From Loxodes magnus (Eukaryota; Ciliophora; Karyorelictea; Loxodida; Loxodidae), in assembly GCA_946699065.1 (NCBI GenBank), contig CAMPDV010000111.1, forward strand, positions 704,913-768,912: a DNA stretch of 64,000 nt, in the 5' to 3' direction. The position numbers and the translations under genes are program-made. The notes beneath the pieces were generated by a model. That model did no database searches. It saw only the letters and a list, made by a program, of their open reading frames with translations, and was not told the origin of the DNA. Below are positions 1 to 12,835 of the stretch, one piece after another (position 1 is the first letter of the stretch; every line of letters begins with the position of its first letter).

Positions 1-1
1 T

Positions 2-352
2 GAAAAACTACAGGATGAAAATGACTTTGACAATCTCCTTTTTTGCTTGTGCAGCTTTTACTCAATAATATTTCTACTTATATCTTTAATTATGTCTTTA
101 GTGCATATATACAAATCTTGAAAACTTGCAAAACAGAAAAAAGTGGATTGAAAAAGGAAGATAAAAGAGATAAGTAAATATTATAGAAAAGTGAAAGATC
201 ATTTATTCAATTAAATGGATAAATTAAAACAAGCAGTAGAACTTAAAGAGAAAGAAAGATAAATTATAATCAATCAAAAGAGGAATCTTATTAAGAAAAG
301 TCGTAAGAAAGGTCTTAAGATTAAGGAGCAAAAAGCTAAAATTCAAAGTTGA
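2..352 (+). CDS. C-terminal end of a membrane protein (5' partial)
   Basis: Only the last 116 codons are in the window; the 5' end is cut off. Reading TAA/TAG as Gln and TGA as Trp, the frame gives one hydrophobic segment of about 25 residues (codons around 52-115, LLFCLCSFYSIIFLL...), followed by a strongly basic, Lys/Gln/Glu-rich tail of coiled-coil character, ending at TGA 350-352. Two in-frame TGA codons (119-121, 149-151) fall in KSWKLA and VDWKRK contexts and read well as Trp. The other two frames have no comparable protein pattern. Family not recognised; the basic tail directly after a membrane span suggests a cytoplasmic C-terminus. Confidence 0.6.
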
Positions 353-3167
353 AGTTTAGAAATAAAAACAGGAATTGTTTGCGCATTATCATTTAATATT
401 AAATATTTCTTTCAAAATAAACAATTATTTCTAAGTCTATTCAACTATAGCAAAAATTTTCAATTTCAAATAATCAATCTCAAAGAAAATTGAAAACTAA
501 AGCTAATGTTCTTTAAATTTTTAAGAAAAGCTATTTCACATAAGGCTAATATTAAGCTATAATTAAACTTTAATATAAAAAGTCTAAATATTTTTTAAAG
601 ATTTATAAAAAAATAAATTTTTATTTTTTCATCAATAAAGCAAGAAATAAACTTTGTAGCTATTTATTGAACTATATACAAAGCAAATAATCTTAACTTT
701 ATATATTTATTCTTTAAATAAAAGTTATTAAGACTTATGGAAATTTCTTGAATTAAAATTATAAAGGGATATATTTTATAATTATTCCCCCTTACATACC
801 AAAGTTTTAATTTAAAAAATAGAAATTTAAAAATTAATTTCTTAACTTATCTTTAAACAAGTAACTAATAAATTTCTTTGTTAGATCGTTAAAACAAACT
901 AATATCTCGAACCGCATATGAGAACAATTTTTGCAATTTTCAACGAAATTACAACCTTTATATAGCAAGTATTAATTTTAGATATAATAATTGATAATAG
1001 AGCCTAAATTTTCAATTGCAAAAAGTAATTTTAATTTTTTGAAATGAAGATAGTAGAAGTTTTAGCATAATATACCCTTTCCAATTGAATATAAATTTTC
1101 AAACAGAATTTGATGAATTTATCTACAAATTTTTTTTATAAAATAGTTAATAATGATTATAATTTCTTCTTTAGATTAAGAAATTTTATTTTACTCATTA
1201 ATTTTAGTCAAGTATATAATGCTAAAAAACTCTTAAATTTCCATATCTTTAAGCACAATAAAAATACGTTTAATCACTTATAAAAATATATTTCCAAAAG
1301 CTACACTCTTAACCTAGTAAGAAAAACGAAATAATATTATGTTTGATATCAATTTTTGGAAAACCAGAGAAAATAAAAAAGCCTATAATCCACAAACAAG
1401 AATTTAAATAAAAGAAATTAACTATCTATTGCGATTGTTTTAGATAAAAAATAATTAACAAGAAATTACACTAAGTCTTTTTTAAATTATTCTCAATTAT
1501 AAAAAATTATTTGAATATTCAAATTGAATTTTTTCAGCTTACATCTCAATACTCAAATTTTTTTTTTATAAAAGGATTGAATATTTATAAAATTGTAGTT
1601 CAGACGCTATTTGAAGTCAAGAAAGTTCATATCAAATTTAAAAAGATGATATATAATAAGTTTAAAACAAATTGAAAACTATTTTGCTCAGGATATATAT
1701 TTTTTAAATAATATAATAAAAATCACATTCAAAAGTTTTTAATTTGAGAATTATTAATTTAAGTATTCATTGACTCAATCTAAAAAAGTTTAGATCAGCA
1801 AAAAGCCTATAAACTAAATTATTTAATTCTTTCAGAGTAAGGAAAAAATTGGAAAGTAATTTTGTATAATTTAGAATTTATTTGTGTAAATACAATAGCA
1901 ATGATTACCTTATAAACGTTATAATTATAAATAATTCCTATAAATTTTTTAATTTAAAACATATAAATTAAAAGAAGATGCAATAATTTAACCAAAGCAA
2001 ATTAACTGGATTTTTTTACCTATAATTAATTTTTATAAAAAAAATCAGGATTTTTTCAATCTAAATTAATTTCTATTAGCTTCTTTATGATTTTAACTTT
2101 CCTTTATTTTTTTCTTAAAAATTTAAATTTTTTATTAATAAATAAAATTGGCAAACTTAAAATTTTTAATTTATAAAAAACAGGATTTATATTTTCTAAA
2201 GATTTCTAGTTATTAATATATATTATCATATGCTACCTTATATAATTTTCATAATTTAATTTTTTTTATATTTGAATAAATATTTGAATATAGCTAAAAT
2301 AAAATTTAAAATATAAAAATTATAAATATTTATAAGTTTTGAAAATTATTTTTAAAATTTTGATAAATTTTTATTTAAAATATATTGGAACATTTTAAAT
2401 TAAGAAAATTCATTTTTTTAATTTCATAAGAATAGCTTTTATAAATTTATTTCATATATTTAATTTTATAATCCAAGACTAGACTAGGTAATACATTTTT
2501 TTTCGTAAGAATTGTTTTATACATAGCCGCTATGATTTTATTTTTTAATTTATTTCAATAAAGTTAAATGATTATTATTAAAGTGAAATAAAAATATTTT
2601 AACTGCAGAGGAAAATCAACAATTATTACGATATTAGTAAAATTTTACCATTCAAGCTAAAAGTTTATTGAATTAATAAAAGATAAATTCTAAGCTTTAA
2701 TAATTTACATATCTTTTATAAAAAGTGAAGAATTCAATTATAATATTAAAGTCTATTATTTTTATCATCTTCTCTATTCTAAAATTGATTTTCATTTTAT
2801 TATTAAATCCTAACTTTTTTCTAGGTTGAGTTACTTCTCTAAATAATTGTTGAAAAATTAAATTAAAAAAGATAGAATTTAATTAAGATTTTTTATCTTT
2901 AAATTTATTTTAAAAAAGAAATAATAAAAATTTAAATTAACTAAATTAAAGATCATGATGGAGCCAACAAAATAAGTTATTAAGCATAGCATTAAGCTAT
3001 AATTATATCTTATATAAATTAATAAAAACATATTATAATATTTTAAAATTGCTTTCATCATTATTTTTTAGTTATATCTAAACAAATAAAAGTTATTATT
3101 AGTTTTATGTTTATTAAAGAAATAATTTAAATAAGCATAGATTAAAAGATTAATAAATTTCTTATAA
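353..3167. other. AT-rich intergenic stretch, no gene seen
   Basis: Almost pure A/T with short homopolymer runs. Open frames exist on both strands because only TGA stops, but none has protein-like composition. No repeat or RNA gene recognised. Confidence 0.5.
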
Positions 3168-4019
3168 ATGGAAGCTCAACATACCTTAAGAATTTTTAAA
3201 TGCATTAAAGTGTAGAAATAATCTAAAACTTATGCGCAGGTCTCCTTTATACTTTCATTTATAATTAGTTTGCTTTCATTAGTAGCTTTAGTTATTATTT
3301 GTGCTTCTACTTCTTCAGGCTTTGGATTTATTTGTATAATTTCGCTTTTATATACTGGATGCTAGTTCATAGCTTATTGAAGATTTAATATTCAGAAGTT
3401 ATGCCTGATTATACTGGTAATTTTTCAAATTATTTATTCAATTACAATTGTAATTATCACTATTTTTTTTGGTGCTTCTTTTGCTGTTTATTACGAAGTA
3501 TGTTATGGATCTGACAAAATATGTAAGAATGATGAATAAGGTGATTTACATTGTGAAAAAGATAATGGAGATTTTATAGAATGCTCGCTTTCTAAAGATG
3601 AAACAAGAAGCTTAGAGGCAGGATTATGAATATCCTTAGTTGCTCATTTATTGACTTGCTGCGTTTGTTCATGCAATATAATTAGTATATGTCTCATTAA
3701 AAAGTAATTTGGTATGATATAGCCTTATTAATAATAAATGCCTGGGTAAAATTAAGTAAATCAAGAATAAATTCCTATCATTTAATAGTAACAAAATCTC
3801 TCAATTGATCAGCCTATTGGACAGGGAATTCCAGTTTCCTGATAAATTCCAATAATCATTTAATCAGAAAATCAGCCTGTAGTATTTCCCAACAACTAGC
3901 ATCAAATAAAAATTTAAAATATCAACTTCAATCCAGGTAATGAAAATTAGAGGGGAACATAAGTTAATCTTATGACTCTTGGTAATTACGAAAATATTCA
4001 AGAAATAAAGAAATAATGA
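3168..4019 (+). CDS. Four-span membrane protein with Gln/Pro-rich tail
   Basis: 283 codons from ATG 3168 to TGA 4017-4019. Three hydrophobic spans lie at about residues 25-48, 52-70 and 76-102. A Cys-containing loop of about 45 residues follows (YEVCYGSDKICKNDE... HCEKD... IECSL), then a Cys-rich fourth span (about 150-178). The C-terminal 100 residues are polar and rich in Gln, Asn and Pro. The layout of three close spans, one large Cys-bearing loop and a fourth span is tetraspan-like, but I do not recognise a named family. In-frame TGA at 3378, 3627 and 3840 reads as Trp (IAYWRF, GLWISL, VSWQIP). It is the first of three small multi-pass genes in the left 10 kb. Confidence 0.8.
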
Positions 4020-5974
4020 TAGAATAAAATAAATTATTCATTCTTAATTAATAAAATAGTTTCTCTCCTATAAAAATCAATAATTCTAGCCTTTAAACTT
4101 TAAGTGAGTCTAATATTTAAAATTAGTTAAAAACCTTATTTAATTACAATGCAATTTAGATAATTAAATATATAGAAGTTTTTATTCTAAAAAAGAATAA
4201 AAATAATTAGTTTTATAATGCTGAATATTTACTAATAAATAATCATTATATATACACTTAATTATATGCTTTATTATTTTAATTATTTTTACTTTTATCT
4301 TTTTTCAATTATAAAAAATATTAAATTTTTTAATAAAATAATTTAGTTTATATTTCATTTTCATATTTATAAATTAATAAAGAAAAGAAAAACTTTAAAT
4401 AAAAAATTACTAAGATAAGGAAAGAAAATTTAATTTTTTGATTAAAAGTAAAATATAATGAAAATCATAGGTAAGAGATATAAATAAATACGAAAAAAGT
4501 ATGAAAAATTATGAAATCAAAAATATTTTGCTAGCAAATTAAATTTTAATGGATTCATTATGATTTTTTATTTTTAAATTATTTAATAAAATATTTATTT
4601 ATTTAATGCTTTATTTGATACATTTTAATTATAACGTATAAAGGAATTAAATTATAATAAATAAAAAATATAAAGAGACGTAAAAACGAATAATCTATAT
4701 ATAATGTTTACTTTGAAAACTTAAATTAAATTATCGAAAAATTTCTAAAGCATATAGAAAAAAGTTAGCTTAAAACAAAATTTAATGATTTCTATTTATT
4801 TTAAATTAAATTAATAATTTATTACTATTAGATAACTTTATTATAAATGGTTATAAACTTAAATATATAAATTTTGGCTTTATTTCTATCAAAGCGGCTA
4901 ATTATTTTTATTAAGAGCTAAAATTGAATTTTCAAGTTATAGTTAATTTTTTATACTTAAAATAGTTTAGAGATATTTAATTGGAATGTAAAATTAAAAT
5001 TATTTAATGATTTAAAAAAAGCATTTTATAAATATAAAAGAATATATTAGCTATTTAATTATAAATAACTATAAAATAGTAACTAAAATTTTTATTATAT
5101 TAAATTAAAATAAAACATTTATTATATTTAAAGTGATATTAATATTTGTATCTTTCTTTTAGTTTTTAAATAAATTGAATACAATTAATTTTACTAACAA
5201 ATGTATTAATTATCTTTTATACAATATTTTTAGTTTTAATAAATAAAATTTATTTTTTAAATTTTTAAATTTTAACTAAAAATTAAGATTATTCATATTA
5301 ATTTAAATTAGTTTATTTGAGATTAATTTTTTAATACTTCTATTAAAATTATTTATTAATGTTAGTCAATATAATAAGAAAATATTATATTTATAATCTT
5401 CATAAAATTACTTATTAATCCATTTTTCAAGTTATTATAATTAATTTTTTTTTCAAAATTTAATGATTTGATTTATAGTAAAATACCTAAACTTATATAA
5501 AGAACATTCTAATTTTTTATAATTAAATAAATTAAAATATCATTAAAAGGTAAAATAATTAATTAGAAGAAAATATTACTTTCAAATATTTAAGAAACGC
5601 TATAGAAAAATTATATAAGCTATTTTATTAATATGTGTACTAAATATTTATTTAAAATTAAATATTTTTAAGCAAATTATATTAAATATATCTGGATTAA
5701 ATTTAATTTTCTTAAGAAATTAACAAATTTTAAATGTATAATGAAATAATTTTTGTATTTAATTAGATTAAATTATATTAGATATTTTAAAGTAAATATT
5801 TTTATAAGCATTTTTGAAATATGTTTTAAAAAAAATTTTCGTAAACTTGAACGTTATATGTTTCAATTTTTTGTTATTGATAAATATTTAATTTCTATTT
5901 ATTATTTAAGCAATAAAATAATTAACTAATAAGCAAGTCTGTTTAGAAAATTTACTCAAAGATCAATTACTTCT
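4020..5974. other. AT-rich intergenic stretch
   Basis: No coherent protein frame up to about 5.9 kb. Between 5943 and 6276 a second frame (positions divisible by 3) is also protein-like and competes with the annotated start of the next gene. Confidence 0.4.
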
Positions 5975-7294
5975 ATGTTTTTATGATTTTCTAGTTTCTC
6001 AGATTAAAAATTGGTTAAATCTTCTTATTCATCCTGACAGCGCGAGTTATCAAGCTTCTTAACGAAAGCTATTATTTAATTTTAATGCTATTCTATTTTA
6101 GTAAATTGCTATTCTTGATTTTAAAAATCTTAAAAACTCACTTAGGTTTGCGTAACTTGATAGCAGCTTATAGGAGTTTTTGTAAGATTAGATTGATTCA
6201 ACTAATCAAAGGATTGTTATTAAACTACTGGAATTCCTTATGAAATTTCCACTGATTCACCTTCTTAAGTTGGTTATCTATTAGTGATATTTGGTACTAT
6301 TTAGTTTTTAATATTGCAAGTACTAATAATGTTGATAATGCAAACTAAAAAAGTAAGCAAGTGACCACATAGAGAAACAACTAATCCTACGTATAGTTCA
6401 CTCAATTAAGTTTTAGTATATTTGCATTTTACAAATTATCCTTAGTTATTTTCACATCCCCATTCCTTTCTTTAGTTATAGTAGCAACTTTAAGAATTTT
6501 CTTGACAAGTTTCAAAAAAAGTCTCGAAGAAAAGTATTAAAAAAAGTGTAATAGTGACAATAAAAACTGAGTAAATAGACTACAATAAAATAAGGATGCT
6601 AAGACAAATTTTTTGTTTCTTGTAGTTATATAAAGCACAGAACTAACAAGAAGAATATAAAAAACTGACCAAGCATATACTACCTAAACATGATTTAGTA
6701 GCATCACTAATAATTACAATACCTATAAATGAAATTATTGTAATAATGATGGACAGTACAAGAGAAAGCATAGTATATGCTTTATAGGATTTTTAAACTC
6801 TAATGCAAAAGAAAATAACATCTGTTGTCTCTTCCAACATTTTATTATTAATTAACTTTATTTTAAAAAATTTAGTTGTTCAACTAACAACTGAGTTAAG
6901 AGATTCTAGTACTTTAATTAGTCAATAGAACTCTAATTATTTTAAATATTTAATATATTTCTAAATTGGAACCAGCTCCCTTCAGAACTCTGACTTCAGT
7001 CGCCTTGGATTGTGTACCACTTGTGTTTGTAGATTTGACCTCCTGACGGATAAAATTAGTTACAGAATTCTCGTCTAATCTTATCCTAATATTAGTACTA
7101 TTATTTTTCTTATTATTTCCTATTCCAGTACTATTATTTAATTAATTTCAATTTCTAACATTGCCTATATTTATGTCCAGTTTGTTTGCATACAAAGCAT
7201 CTTGGTTTATTCCTAATTTATTTCTTGTCTGGACTCTTCGGTAACGTAGTAACTCCTTCTATATCCATTGGATCTTAAATTGTCCTAACTTTGA
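5975..7294 (+). CDS. Putative multi-pass membrane protein, 3' end overrun by a retroelement
   Basis: From ATG 5975 the frame gives a Cys/Trp-containing segment (CYSWFQ, VCVTWQQ, DWFNQSKDCYQTTG) and then a clear membrane span at 6247-6306 (GYLLVIFGTIQFLILQVLIM). A basic cytoplasmic region follows, then a charged helix and a further hydrophobic helix near 6840-6885. Six in-frame TGA in the first 90 codons read as Trp, which is many. An alternative frame over 5943-6276 looks equally protein-like, so the N-terminus is uncertain. No in-frame TGA occurs before the antisense element at about 6962, so the formal stop (7292-7294) lies inside foreign sequence; the native C-terminus was probably lost or shortened by that insertion. 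Confidence is good only for 6230-6950. Confidence 0.5.
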
Positions 7295-7500
7295 ATTCCT
7301 ACTACTGTTGCTACTTGCTGTTCTCTTCAAGTACAGTTGTTCTCTGCTGCAGCAATCCCATTTCCCTGAAGAAAGTGTTTTGCTCTCGATCGTAGACTTC
7401 CCAGAAACTTTCTTTCCATTCCTTGAGCTCAGTAACTTGATTTTTTAGAGCTCTATGGCATCGCAATTCAAAGAATTATCAAAGAAAAGAACCGTTTTAA
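6962..7500 (-). mobile_element. Zinc-knuckle retroelement copy A (5'-truncated)
   Basis: On the minus strand an open frame ending at TGA 6996-6998 encodes a coiled-coil segment (LKNQVTELKEWKESFWE), a short acidic linker, and a CCHC zinc knuckle of spacing CX2CX4HX4C (CFVCKQTGHKYRQC, about 7160-7205). A basic tail ends in a GGQIYKHKW motif that parallels NGVYRQKF and REGIYKKK in copies B and C. The stretch is visibly richer in GC than its surroundings. No start codon or full 5' region is seen, so the copy is probably truncated. Like the others it carries no reverse transcriptase in view. It lies antisense to, and at the 3' end of, the membrane gene at 5975. Confidence 0.65.
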
Positions 7501-9362
7501 TTTAGTTGAAAATCAATAAATAACAAAAAATTAAAAAATATTTAAATATTTTAAAATGAGAAATACATAAAATATTTGATTCTTAAATTTATGCTTATAT
7601 ATTTAAATTAAAAGTTTAATAAACTAAAATTAAATACTTTTAACTTTAATTTAATATTTATTTAAAATATTTTAAGTTTTTTATCTTAAATTTTATTATT
7701 TTATTTTCAAACATTCAGAAAAATCATTTTGGGATACTTATTTATATTTTTTATGATCGATAACTTTATTTTATTTTATTAAATCATAATAATTTTCTTC
7801 TTGTATTTTAGAAATTGAGACTTTTAGAATTTCTTTAAAACTATATAAATATATAATTCTAATAGAATATTTCAGTGAATTTTACGTAATTAAATTATTA
7901 AGTGAGATCAATGTTATGTTTGTTTCCAGATATAATAATTTATTTTAATAACCAAATAAAAATTAATTATATAAATATAAATTTATTTTTTTATCTATTT
8001 TTTTAATTTAATTTTATTAATTTTTAAGGTTAAAAATAGAAAAACCAGGAAATTTAACAATAATTATGCATATTTATCCTTATAAACATTTTTGTTAATT
8101 AAAGAACCAAAATATTAAATTCTTGAGAAAAATACCAAAATTATTTTTAATTTTTCAATTAAAATTATAAAATTAATCTTATATTTATTTTACTTGTTTT
8201 TTAACTTTTCTTTTATACAACTATATATAAAATTATTTATAATTAAGATATTTTCAATACCTTTATAATAAAAATGTTATCGAATAATTTAAAAAATTAA
8301 GGAGTTTAACATACTTAAATTTATTCTTTTAAGTATCAAAAATAAAATTAAATAATTAGTATTTATAAACTTATCTTTATATAATCTCTTTTATAACTCT
8401 AATTCTAATTACTTTCTCATTTTTTCATATTCTTTCATTTTCTGATTTTTGTGTTATAAAGTTTAACAAAACTAAAAGGTAAAAAAATGTATATCCTTAA
8501 AATTAAGTTAATAGTATAGCAAAGGATATTCATAATAAAATAATAAAAATGATAGTTAATTATTAAAGCAATAATATGCTTATGTTTAGAATGATGCTAT
8601 TTTCTTTGATTATAAGGCTAAATAAAAGCAATGCAATCTAAATTTATAAAAATAAGGAAATATATTAGCTTAAGTAGTATGATATTTTCTATGTTATTAA
8701 GACTTATTAATTATTCGTATATTTTTATTTAGCAGAATCCAGAAACTTTAGATATCTCTAATGTTCAGATGCAAAATAGTTATGCTTGAGTTATAAATCT
8801 AAATTAGATTTAATATTAAAGCTAAATGTAATTTATTTATTTATCCCCATATTTTAAACCTATGCTAGACTTTTTTTAAATAAAGAAGTTAATTGAGTTT
8901 CGCATTGAAAATACACATGAGACTCAGAATTTAAATTCTTTATACCAATATACAAAATAAATTAAGTTTAGCTTTTAAAATTAAATGAAATAGGCATGAC
9001 TAATTAAAAAAATAGCTTAATAAATAACTTAAAGACTTTAATATAATAATTCTTTAATTAACTTAGATCTTTTTAAAACTCTTCAGAAATTATAAAATTA
9101 GCTTGTAAATCTTGTAGTTATATTTTATTTATTTAATTTAGAATTAAGCATTTATAAAAAATTTGGAAATTATTAATAACATGGAATTCTAGTAAGATTA
9201 AAGGTAATTATTTTATATTCTTTATATAATCAAATATTTATGTTTATCTTCATAATTTTTGTTAATTTTACAATAAATTTAAACTAAAGTTAAGCCTAAA
9301 ATCAAATAGTGCTAAAATTATCGCCTAACCTTAGCAAAATAAATCTTAAATCTCAAACTCTA
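7501..9362. other. AT-rich intergenic stretch
   Basis: Nothing convincing. A weak plus-strand frame from about 8549 to 8900 is open but its composition is not distinguishable from chance under a one-stop code. Confidence 0.45.
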
Positions 9363-10328
9363 ATGAAGAGTAGCTTAATTAAAAAAATGATATTTAGATT
9401 AAATTTAGATTTTGTAAATTAGTATAAGAGTTATAAAAATAGTCATTCGAGAGAATTCTTTCAATTCTTTGTGTTATCTATCTAAGAATACGGCAAACTC
9501 TAAGGATTTGTATTGTTCTATGATCCTGCTACCTAGGTGCTGATTTGTACAGGCATTTGATTGAATGTTTGGAGTTATACTTATGGATAATTAGTATTAA
9601 TAGGTTGCGCTGCTTAGTTTGCTTAATTTGCAAATCCTAATTGCATCTAAGGATAAGTAGCAGGGTATTACTAGGAAGTTTAGACATTTGCTGAAGAGGA
9701 CTATTACTATTAGACTGGTAATCCCTATTAAATCTATATCACTTAATCATTATTTGCAATTTACTATTCTGCATGAGTAGTAGGCAAAAACATCACAGCT
9801 ACTTTTCTGATATTGCATGCACTTATTATATTGCAAACACAAACACAACAAGTCAAAGAGTGAGCCACTAAAGAGATTCAAAATCCAGCTTGCAAATTGT
9901 AGGAATCATCTTTTGAAAGACGGCATTCTATATAGTCATCTTTATTATTTTTACAATGTAAATCATCATCTTCATCTAAATAGCAATCTTTTTAGTCTTC
10001 ATAACAAATATTGTAGTAGGCAGTGAACATTACACATAAAGCGATCGTAATTATAACTATTATTATTGAGTAAATAATTTGAAATATCACTAAGACTATC
10101 AAGCAAACCTTTTAGCTTGTATAAACCGCATAAACTCCAAATTAACATCCAGTATAAAATAACGAAATAACGCAAATTATTCCAAAGGCTGAGGAAGAAG
10201 ATACACAAATAATAATCAAGGCTATCAAGGAAAAGACTGTTATTATAAACGAAAGAATAAAAGAAACTTAGACGTAGGTCCTGATGTTTTCCTGGATTTT
10301 AATACATCCATAAATTTCAGTCGTTTGA
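9363..10328 (+). CDS. Small multi-pass membrane protein, end uncertain
   Basis: ATG 9363 opens a frame that is clearly protein-like from about 9440 to 9860. It has hydrophobic stretches (ATQVLICTGIWLNVW, GQLVLIGCAAQFAQFA), a polar Tyr/Glu-rich loop (YYQEVQTFAEEDYYYQTG), and a last span (FAIYYSAWVVGKNITATFLI) running into a hydrophobic helix. TGA codons before 9860 sit at plausible Trp sites (GIWLNVW, YSAWVV). The protein could end at TGA 9861-9863 (166 aa). Alternatively it could read through as Trp into a Ser/Gln-rich and then Glu/Lys-rich tail that stops at 10326-10328 (321 aa). I list the longer model because the far tail (PKAEEEDTQ...) looks like protein. Family not recognised; related in style, not visibly in sequence, to the gene at 3168. 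Confidence 0.6.
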
Positions 10329-12835
10329 AGACTATCCATTTTTATGGTTATGATATTTTTTAGTTTATTTAAAGCATAATAAAGATAAAACGCATTGCTT
10401 TATATTTAATAAGAGTAGCTAATTTAAAAAACATGTCTTATGTATTTAACAATAACTCTAAAAAGTTTTAAAAACTTTTAGCTTTGAAATAATATCTATA
10501 ATGAATAATAATAAATATTATCTTAGACAATGACTTAAGATATAATTTCTTAATAATAGCAATTTGGATTGTATAAATTTAATATTTTTCTAAGAATAAA
10601 CATTTGAGCCTGGTTATTACTAAATTAAAGAAATTTTGTTTTATATAATTATTTGCGTGTTAACTTGATTATTTTATTGCAAATAATTTTTAAAAAAAAT
10701 CTTTTTTGCTTTCTCTTCGATAACTTAAAATTTTTTAATTACACATTTATAAAAAAATAGATTTCAACTTATTAATATAGATTACTCTCTTATATTAAAA
10801 TATTTTATCGAATCATGCTCTAAATTCAATTTAGGATTCTTATAGATCTTTTAAAATACCTTTAGTATTTAAGTTAAATTTTATTTTTATTTATGTAAAT
10901 AAATTATTTTAATAAGCCTTTCTAATTTATTTAATATTATACTATAATGTTCTCATAAAACATTTATATATTTGTTTAATTAGACAGCAATCCCTAGTAA
11001 TAAACTTCTATCTTTATATTTCAAACGATCAAAGCTTAAATTTTACTTTTACGCAAAATATTTTTTTCTAATTTTTTGCAAAGCAATAAATTGTAGCATC
11101 TAAGTATATTAATAGCTCTTTATTATTTTTAATTTTAGCTATAAAAGTTAATATCTCTGAGAGATATAAAAATTATTAGGAGAGCATGTATATATTTCAG
11201 ATTTTAAAAATAAAATTTAATTTATAATCTTTAATTTTAAGTTATAAATACGAGTAAACAAAAATAGAACATTTTGTATATTTTAGTTTTATCAATATCT
11301 TCTTAGTCAAATATAAAACTTATGCTCTAGAGGAAAATAAGAACCTACAAGATGTTTATAGCTATAATTTAGTTTAAATTATATTTAAAATATTTTATTC
11401 AGAATTAAATTATGAAAGCTATAATTATATTTATGTTTAGCTTTATTATATTTAGTTTTAATTTAGAAAGTATCAGATATACTTATATACAATCTAGTAA
11501 TTCAAAATATTTCAAAAAGGCAAAAGTTTGCTATTATTATTGTGAGTTGAGTATGTTTTAGAAAAGGATTATAAATTTGTTAATTAGTAATAATTACCTA
11601 AGGAATTTATTCAAATTACATAATGCACTAATTTTTTTACTTTCCCTTATTCCGATTTTCACATCTTTTAGGTTTTTAGCAAAAGTTTGAATTAGTTTGT
11701 AAAAAATAATACAAACTAACTGATAATCTTTATTTTATTTATTTATCAATTGCCTGTAAAGCAAGATAAGAATTTATCTATTTATAAAATATTAATTTCT
11801 TTTATCTAACTATATACTTAGAAATAATTTAGAATAAACATCACTAAAGCAAGATTTATTTAGTAAATTTGTATTCTGATTTTTTAAGTTAGAGGAACTA
11901 ATTTATTTGTTTGGTAGCATTTAGGCAATTAAAAAAAAATTCCAAATAGACTTAAATTTTGTAATTGAAAGAAACTGAAATAAAGGGTTTCTTAAGTTAA
12001 AAAATCACAAAATATTTCTAATTAAGTTAGTTTATTCTAAGTGGTATATTAGTTTAATTATAATTAAAAGGGTAAACTTCTATTTTTTATTATGAGTATA
12101 AATTTTAAATAAAAAATAGTTTTGAAATTTTAAGAAGCAAGATTGATATTTTCCTCTTAAAATGCCTAATAAAATTCTTAAAATAGCTAAAAGAAATGTA
12201 TTATTAAGTTTGATATATGTTTTCCTAAATTGAATAATTTTAATATTTTTACCCACTTTGATTTGTGATTATAAAGTTAAATTTTTCAAGAGAAAAGGAA
12301 TTTATTATAAAAAGGATGTTATAATATAAATCTAAAAAATAAATATAAAAAGTGAAAAAATAAGTTAAATTTAATAAAATTATAGATAAAATACTAAATT
12401 AATAAAATACAATATTCTTCCTAGCTTTATAACTAAAATTAAAAAACTTATTCATAGATGTAATTTCAATTTGCTGATTTAATTTAAATTAAAAATAAAT
12501 TTTAAAGAAAATAATAAAAATAGTAAATAGTTAGAATTTAACTGTAAAATTAAAATTTAATCATTTTAGCTTATAAAAAATTTGTATAATATGATTTATA
12601 ATAAAAATATTAATAATGCTAAATTCAGATTTTTTAATTTTAAAGTTATATATATAAATTAAGTAAATTGCTTATCTTTTTCTAATATTAAAATATTGCT
12701 TAGACTTTAAAAATTAATTAACAAATGAAATAAAAGTGAATAATATAATTTAAAATTAAGAAAAAAGTTTTAATATATTTAATATATTTTTAGAATTAAA
12801 TAAAAATATATAATCTAGAAATGATTTCAAGTATC
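10329..12835. other. AT-rich intergenic stretch
   Basis: No coding pattern, repeat or RNA gene recognised on either strand. Confidence 0.5.

Noticed and set aside
5943-6276. Alternative protein-like frame overlapping the gene at 5975
   Set aside because: No start codon and no continuation past its TGA, while the chosen frame continues into a clear membrane span; kept as a caveat.
8549-8900. Possible small plus-strand gene
   Set aside because: Open but without domains, signal or TGA avoidance beyond chance.
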